A stretch of 17,919 nucleotides of DNA from Chloroflexota bacterium. GTDB lineage: Bacteria; Chloroflexota; Dormibacteria; Dormibacterales; Dormibacteraceae. The stretch lies in assembly GCA_005880525.1 (NCBI GenBank), contig VBFW01000165.1, positions 1 through 17,919 of the forward strand, in the 5' to 3' direction. How positions within the stretch are numbered: position 1 is the first letter of the stretch; every line of letters begins with the position of its first letter. Position numbers and translations under genes: made by a program. Shown piece by piece: positions 16,107 through 17,919 of this stretch. The notes beneath the pieces are model-generated. The model was not told the origin of the DNA, made no database searches, and saw only the letters and a program-made list of their open reading frames with translations.

Positions 16107-16112
16107 TAGAAT
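16107..16112 (+). promoter_or_regulatory. Possible -10 element for tRNA-Ser
   Basis: TAGAAT at 16107-16112 lies 23 nt before the mature 5' end of the tRNA, leaving a leader of about 15-17 nt for RNase P removal. No clear -35 is seen at the expected spacing (TATGGA at 16084-16089 is a weak match). The 63-nt gap also has to carry the promoter of the divergent GH15 gene. Confidence 0.25.
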
Positions 16113-16135
16113 CGATTCGCGACCCCCGACTCGAT

Positions 16136-16228
16136 GGGGAGGTGGCTGAGTGGTCGAAAGCACCCGCCTGCTAAGCGGGTAGGGGGTGTAAAGCTCCCTC
16201 GAGGGTTCGAATCCCTCCCTTCCCGCCA
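16136..16228 (+). tRNA. tRNA-Ser (GCU anticodon)
   Basis: Complete cloverleaf. The acceptor stem GGGGAGG (16136-16142) pairs with CCTTCCC (16218-16224) with one G-U; the discriminator is G16225 and CCA is encoded at 16226-16228. The anticodon stem is CCCGC/GCGGG (16163-16167 and 16175-16179) with loop CTGCTAA, giving anticodon GCT at 16170-16172, which reads AGC/AGU serine codons. The D arm is GGCTGAGTGGTCGAAAGC. The long variable arm (about 16181-16199, AGGGGG pairing with CTCCCT) is diagnostic of serine type. The T arm is GAGGG-TTCGAAT-CCCTC (16201-16217). Confidence 0.97.
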
Positions 16229-16239
16229 ATTTGAAGTCG

Positions 16240-16680
16240 ATGCCCGAGCTCTCTCAATACCTCTGGGCAACGGACGCAAGCCTTCACTTCGGGGTCTTGC
16301 TGGCGTTCGGATGGGCTTTGTTCACGCGGGGAGCTCTCGAGGGCACCGTGTACGCAGGCGGGGGTTGCCCCGGCAACCCACCCAAGGATGTGCCGGGCTA
16401 CGGTTGCAGCGCTCCTGTCGCAGCCGCAAACGTGACGGTGGTGGTTTCCTCCTCCGACGGCTTCGCCGCGTCGGTCCGGACGGGCCGTAGCGGTCGCTAC
16501 TTGCTCGCCCTTCCCCCCGGCACCTACATGGTGGCGGCGTGGAAATCGAAATGGGAGGAAGTCTCGTCCAACGGCATACGTTCAGTCCATCCAGCCATGG
16601 AAACCCAGTTCTGGCCGGTGCGAATCTCGGGCGGCCAGACCGTTCGGATCAACCTTGCCTTTCCCACTTTTGCGATGTAA
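16240..16680 (+). CDS. Membrane-anchored small protein with carboxypeptidase-regulatory-like beta domain (first of tandem pair)
   Basis: 146 residues from the ATG at 16240; an in-frame TTG at 16231, 2 nt after the tRNA CCA, is an alternative. A short hydrophobic segment near the N-terminus (LHFGVLLAFGWALF) is followed by a beta-rich domain with GALEGTVYAGGGC, then C-SAPVAAANVTVVVSSSDG, VRTGRSGRYLLALPPGTYMVAAW and RISGGQTVRINLAF. The strand order and the GxYxxxLPPGTY motif resemble carboxypeptidase regulatory-like (transthyretin/CNA-B-like) domains that are usually exposed outside the membrane. Two cysteines 12 residues apart flank the variable loop and recur in the next gene, so a disulfide is likely. 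The protein is a paralogue of its downstream neighbour. No enzyme motif. Co-transcription with the upstream tRNA is possible. Confidence 0.68.
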   Translation: MPELSQYLWATDASLHFGVLLAFGWALFTRGALEGTVYAGGGCPGNPPKDVPGYGCSAPVAAANVTVVVSSSDGFAASVRTGRSGRYLLALPPGTYMVAAWKSKWEEVSSNGIRSVHPAMETQFWPVRISGGQTVRINLAFPTFAM

Positions 16681-17133
16681 ATGAGCTCTCTATCAGGGAC
16701 ACGAATGCAGGCGCTTCTCGCCTTCGGTGTCACCTTGGTGATCGTCCTCCTGGTGGCGGGTTGGACCTGGACGACACATGGCAGCCTTCACGGCAGCGTC
16801 ACACTGGCTGGCGTCTGCCGCGACATGGCCGCCGACGGAGTGTCTCCGGTAACGAGGTGTGACGAGGCTCCTGTGAGCGGTGCCAACGTCATCGTCTCGG
16901 CGGCCGATGGTATGACGATCAACATGCGGACCGACAGCCACGGTGACTTTCGGATGATCGTGCCTATCGGCTCTTATGAGGTAGGAGCCTGGGTCCTCCA
17001 GTGGCGTGGCGTTGGGCCAAGCAAGGTGCGCGGGCGTCTGGTCACAGGTGGGTCAGTCTTCCGCGTGGTTAGTGTGGTGGCGCGGACTGACCTTCGCATG
17101 GACCTTTCACTGGCGTGGTACACGACTTCCTAG
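16681..17133 (+). CDS. Membrane-anchored small protein with carboxypeptidase-regulatory-like beta domain (second of tandem pair)
   Basis: 150 residues. The ATG at 16681 directly abuts the TAA of the preceding gene (TAAATG), suggesting reinitiation. A second in-frame ATG at 16705 has an AGGGA a few bases upstream and is a serious alternative. The N-terminal membrane helix is at about 9-29 (MQALLAFGVTLVIVLLVAGW). The following beta domain aligns by eye with the previous protein: GSLHGSVTLAGVC against GALEGTVYAGGGC, APVSGANVIVSAADG against APVAAANVTVVVSSSDG, and FRMIVPIGSYEVGAW against YLLALPPGTYMVAAW. The cysteine pair is kept (13 residues apart). The function is unknown. The tandem duplicates are divergent, not recent copies. 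Confidence 0.7.
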   Translation: MSSLSGTRMQALLAFGVTLVIVLLVAGWTWTTHGSLHGSVTLAGVCRDMAADGVSPVTRCDEAPVSGANVIVSAADGMTINMRTDSHGDFRMIVPIGSYEVGAWVLQWRGVGPSKVRGRLVTGGSVFRVVSVVARTDLRMDLSLAWYTTS

Positions 17134-17168
17134 GAGACCCTCGCCCGATACAGCCACTCAACGCGGGT

Positions 17169-17200
17169 GTCGTCTGGGGCGGCGCTAGCCGCGCGACGAC
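17169..17200. terminator. Bipartite stem-loop at the 3' end of the lipoprotein gene
   Basis: GTCGTC (17169-17174) pairs with GACGAC (17195-17200). Inside it GCGGC (17179-17183) pairs with GCCGC (17188-17192) around a GCTA loop that contains the lipoprotein stop codon. It sits in the 51-nt gap between converging genes and partly in the lipoprotein gene. No run of T follows on either strand, so intrinsic termination is uncertain. Confidence 0.3.
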
Positions 17201-17841
17201 AGGGCCAGGAAGTCGTGCGCCATCCAGCCGCGTCCGGCCAGATGCCACCAGATGTGGCTGTCGGCGAATACGGGTGCGCTGTCGACCGCGACCTCGGTGT
17301 TGTTGGGGAGGCAAGCCACCACCTTCGCGGTCGCTGACGGATCCGTTCTCGCATTCGCGCACCCTGATGACACCGTGACGTGATCCGCGGGTCCCGGCAT
17401 GTAGCCGGGGTTCTGAGCACACGAGACATTGCTGTAGTGCCAACCGGTCGCGTCGCTGAAGACGAACACGACGCAGAAGCTGCCAAGCCCACCACCGGGG
17501 TACAAACCTGTGCCGGCGCCGAACGCGCCGGCGTTCGTACCAACCATCGCCAGGGAGGGACTGTTGACCTTGAAGCAAGCCTCGCCCGCGGTGCAGTTCG
17601 ACCAGTCTTTCAACTTGAGATCGGCTTCGGCGCCCGCGCGGCCGACGGCGACCATCGATTGCTCTTCTTGGGAGGTTGCTGCCCGACCCACACATAGATC
17701 AGGAAGCGGCTGAGGAACCGTGCATGTGCTTGTGCTGGCCGACGGAGCTGGGGACCCAACGCTGGCAGTCGGCGTCACCGATGAGCCGCATGCCGACACC
17801 GCGAGTCCCACTACCGCCAGTCCGATCCATCCAGTTCGCAT
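17185..17841 (-). CDS. Putative lipoprotein with C-terminal SH3-like domain
   Basis: 218 residues from the ATG at 17841; a GTG at 17862 in the same frame would add seven residues. The N-terminus is a lipoprotein signal: MRTG, a hydrophobic core WIGLAVVGLAVS, and lipobox VSAC, giving a lipidated Cys followed by GSS and a Ser/Thr/Pro linker (TPTASVGSPAPSASTST). The mature part has several cysteines (CTVPQPLPDLC, NCTAGEAC, FC, SC, GC, AC), likely disulfide-bonded outside the cell. The middle is Gly-rich (GAFGAGTGLYPGGGLGSFC). The end (VVACLPNNTEVAVDSAPVFADSHIWWHLAGRGWMAHDFL) has the spacing of a bacterial SH3 domain, with tandem Trp and a final GW-FL, often linked to cell-wall binding. No enzyme motif. 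It converges on the tandem beta-domain genes. Confidence 0.8.
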   Translation of the reverse strand: MRTGWIGLAVVGLAVSACGSSVTPTASVGSPAPSASTSTCTVPQPLPDLCVGRAATSQEEQSMVAVGRAGAEADLKLKDWSNCTAGEACFKVNSPSLAMVGTNAGAFGAGTGLYPGGGLGSFCVVFVFSDATGWHYSNVSCAQNPGYMPGPADHVTVSSGCANARTDPSATAKVVACLPNNTEVAVDSAPVFADSHIWWHLAGRGWMAHDFLALSSRG

Positions 17842-17919
17842 GCCAGTGGAACGGCGCAGCACGTCGAAAGTTCCGGGCCGTGAAAAGCGCGACGAAGAAA
17901 GCTCAGAGCACTGACCGGC

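Noticed and set aside
16201..16228. An integration (att) site duplicated from the tRNA-Ser 3' end
   Set aside because: I found no second copy of the T-arm/acceptor sequence in the window and no integrase gene.
16136..16228. Selenocysteine tRNA because of the long variable arm
   Set aside because: The anticodon is GCT, not TCA, and the acceptor/T-arm lengths are the normal 7 + 5 bp of tRNA-Ser.
1..17919. CRISPR array, insertion sequence or phage genes
   Set aside because: No regularly spaced repeats, transposase motifs or phage structural genes are visible; the window is almost fully accounted for by the genes listed.

Overview
The window is GC-rich, almost entirely coding DNA from a bacterium, with mixed ATG/GTG/TTG starts and very tight gene packing. 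A DUF222/13E12-type HNH protein, a DnaE2-type error-prone polymerase, a PMT-type mannosyltransferase and an intracellular-looking GH15 glucoamylase fit a soil-type high-GC lineage such as Actinomycetota or a Chloroflexota/Dormibacterota relative. No phylogenetic marker here settles the choice, so this is inference.

Layout. (1) 2-5472, plus strand: the 3' part of a DUF222-HNH gene whose stop overlaps the start of dnaE2 (imuC), then a class I SAM-dependent methyltransferase and a DUF1003 membrane protein. (2) 5469-12866, minus strand: a compact six-gene run with gaps of 16, 1, 4, 20 and 7 nt. In transcription order it holds a MoeB/ThiF-like E1 enzyme, LarE sulfur transferase, glycerol kinase, a small two-helix membrane protein, a PMT-family glycosyltransferase and a second large GT-C-like membrane protein. 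(3) 12867-12944: a short divergent regulatory gap with a perfect 10-bp inverted repeat and a pair of 8-bp direct repeats. (4) 12945-13832, plus strand: an unrecognised 295-residue protein. (5) 13829-16072, minus strand: a GH15 glucan glucosidase. (6) 16136-16228: tRNA-Ser(GCU) with encoded CCA, followed at once by two tandem paralogous membrane-anchored beta-domain proteins (16240-17133). (7) 17185-17841, minus strand: a lipoprotein with an SH3-like tail.

How the genes may work together. The six-gene minus-strand run is the most system-like part. It opens with two enzymes of sulfur/adenylation chemistry: a MoeB-like E1 without a rhodanese domain, and a LarE without LarB or LarC nearby. It continues with glycerol kinase and ends with envelope glycosylation machinery. 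A shared function cannot be shown from sequence alone. The moeB-larE junction carries overlapping, mutually exclusive inverted repeats that place the larE start codon in a loop, which suggests translational coupling or switching. Both convergent gene pairs with overlapping ends (5469-5472 and 13829-13832) share the palindrome CTAG as the stop codon of both genes, leaving no room for a terminator. The tRNA-adjacent segment at the right end looks accessory.
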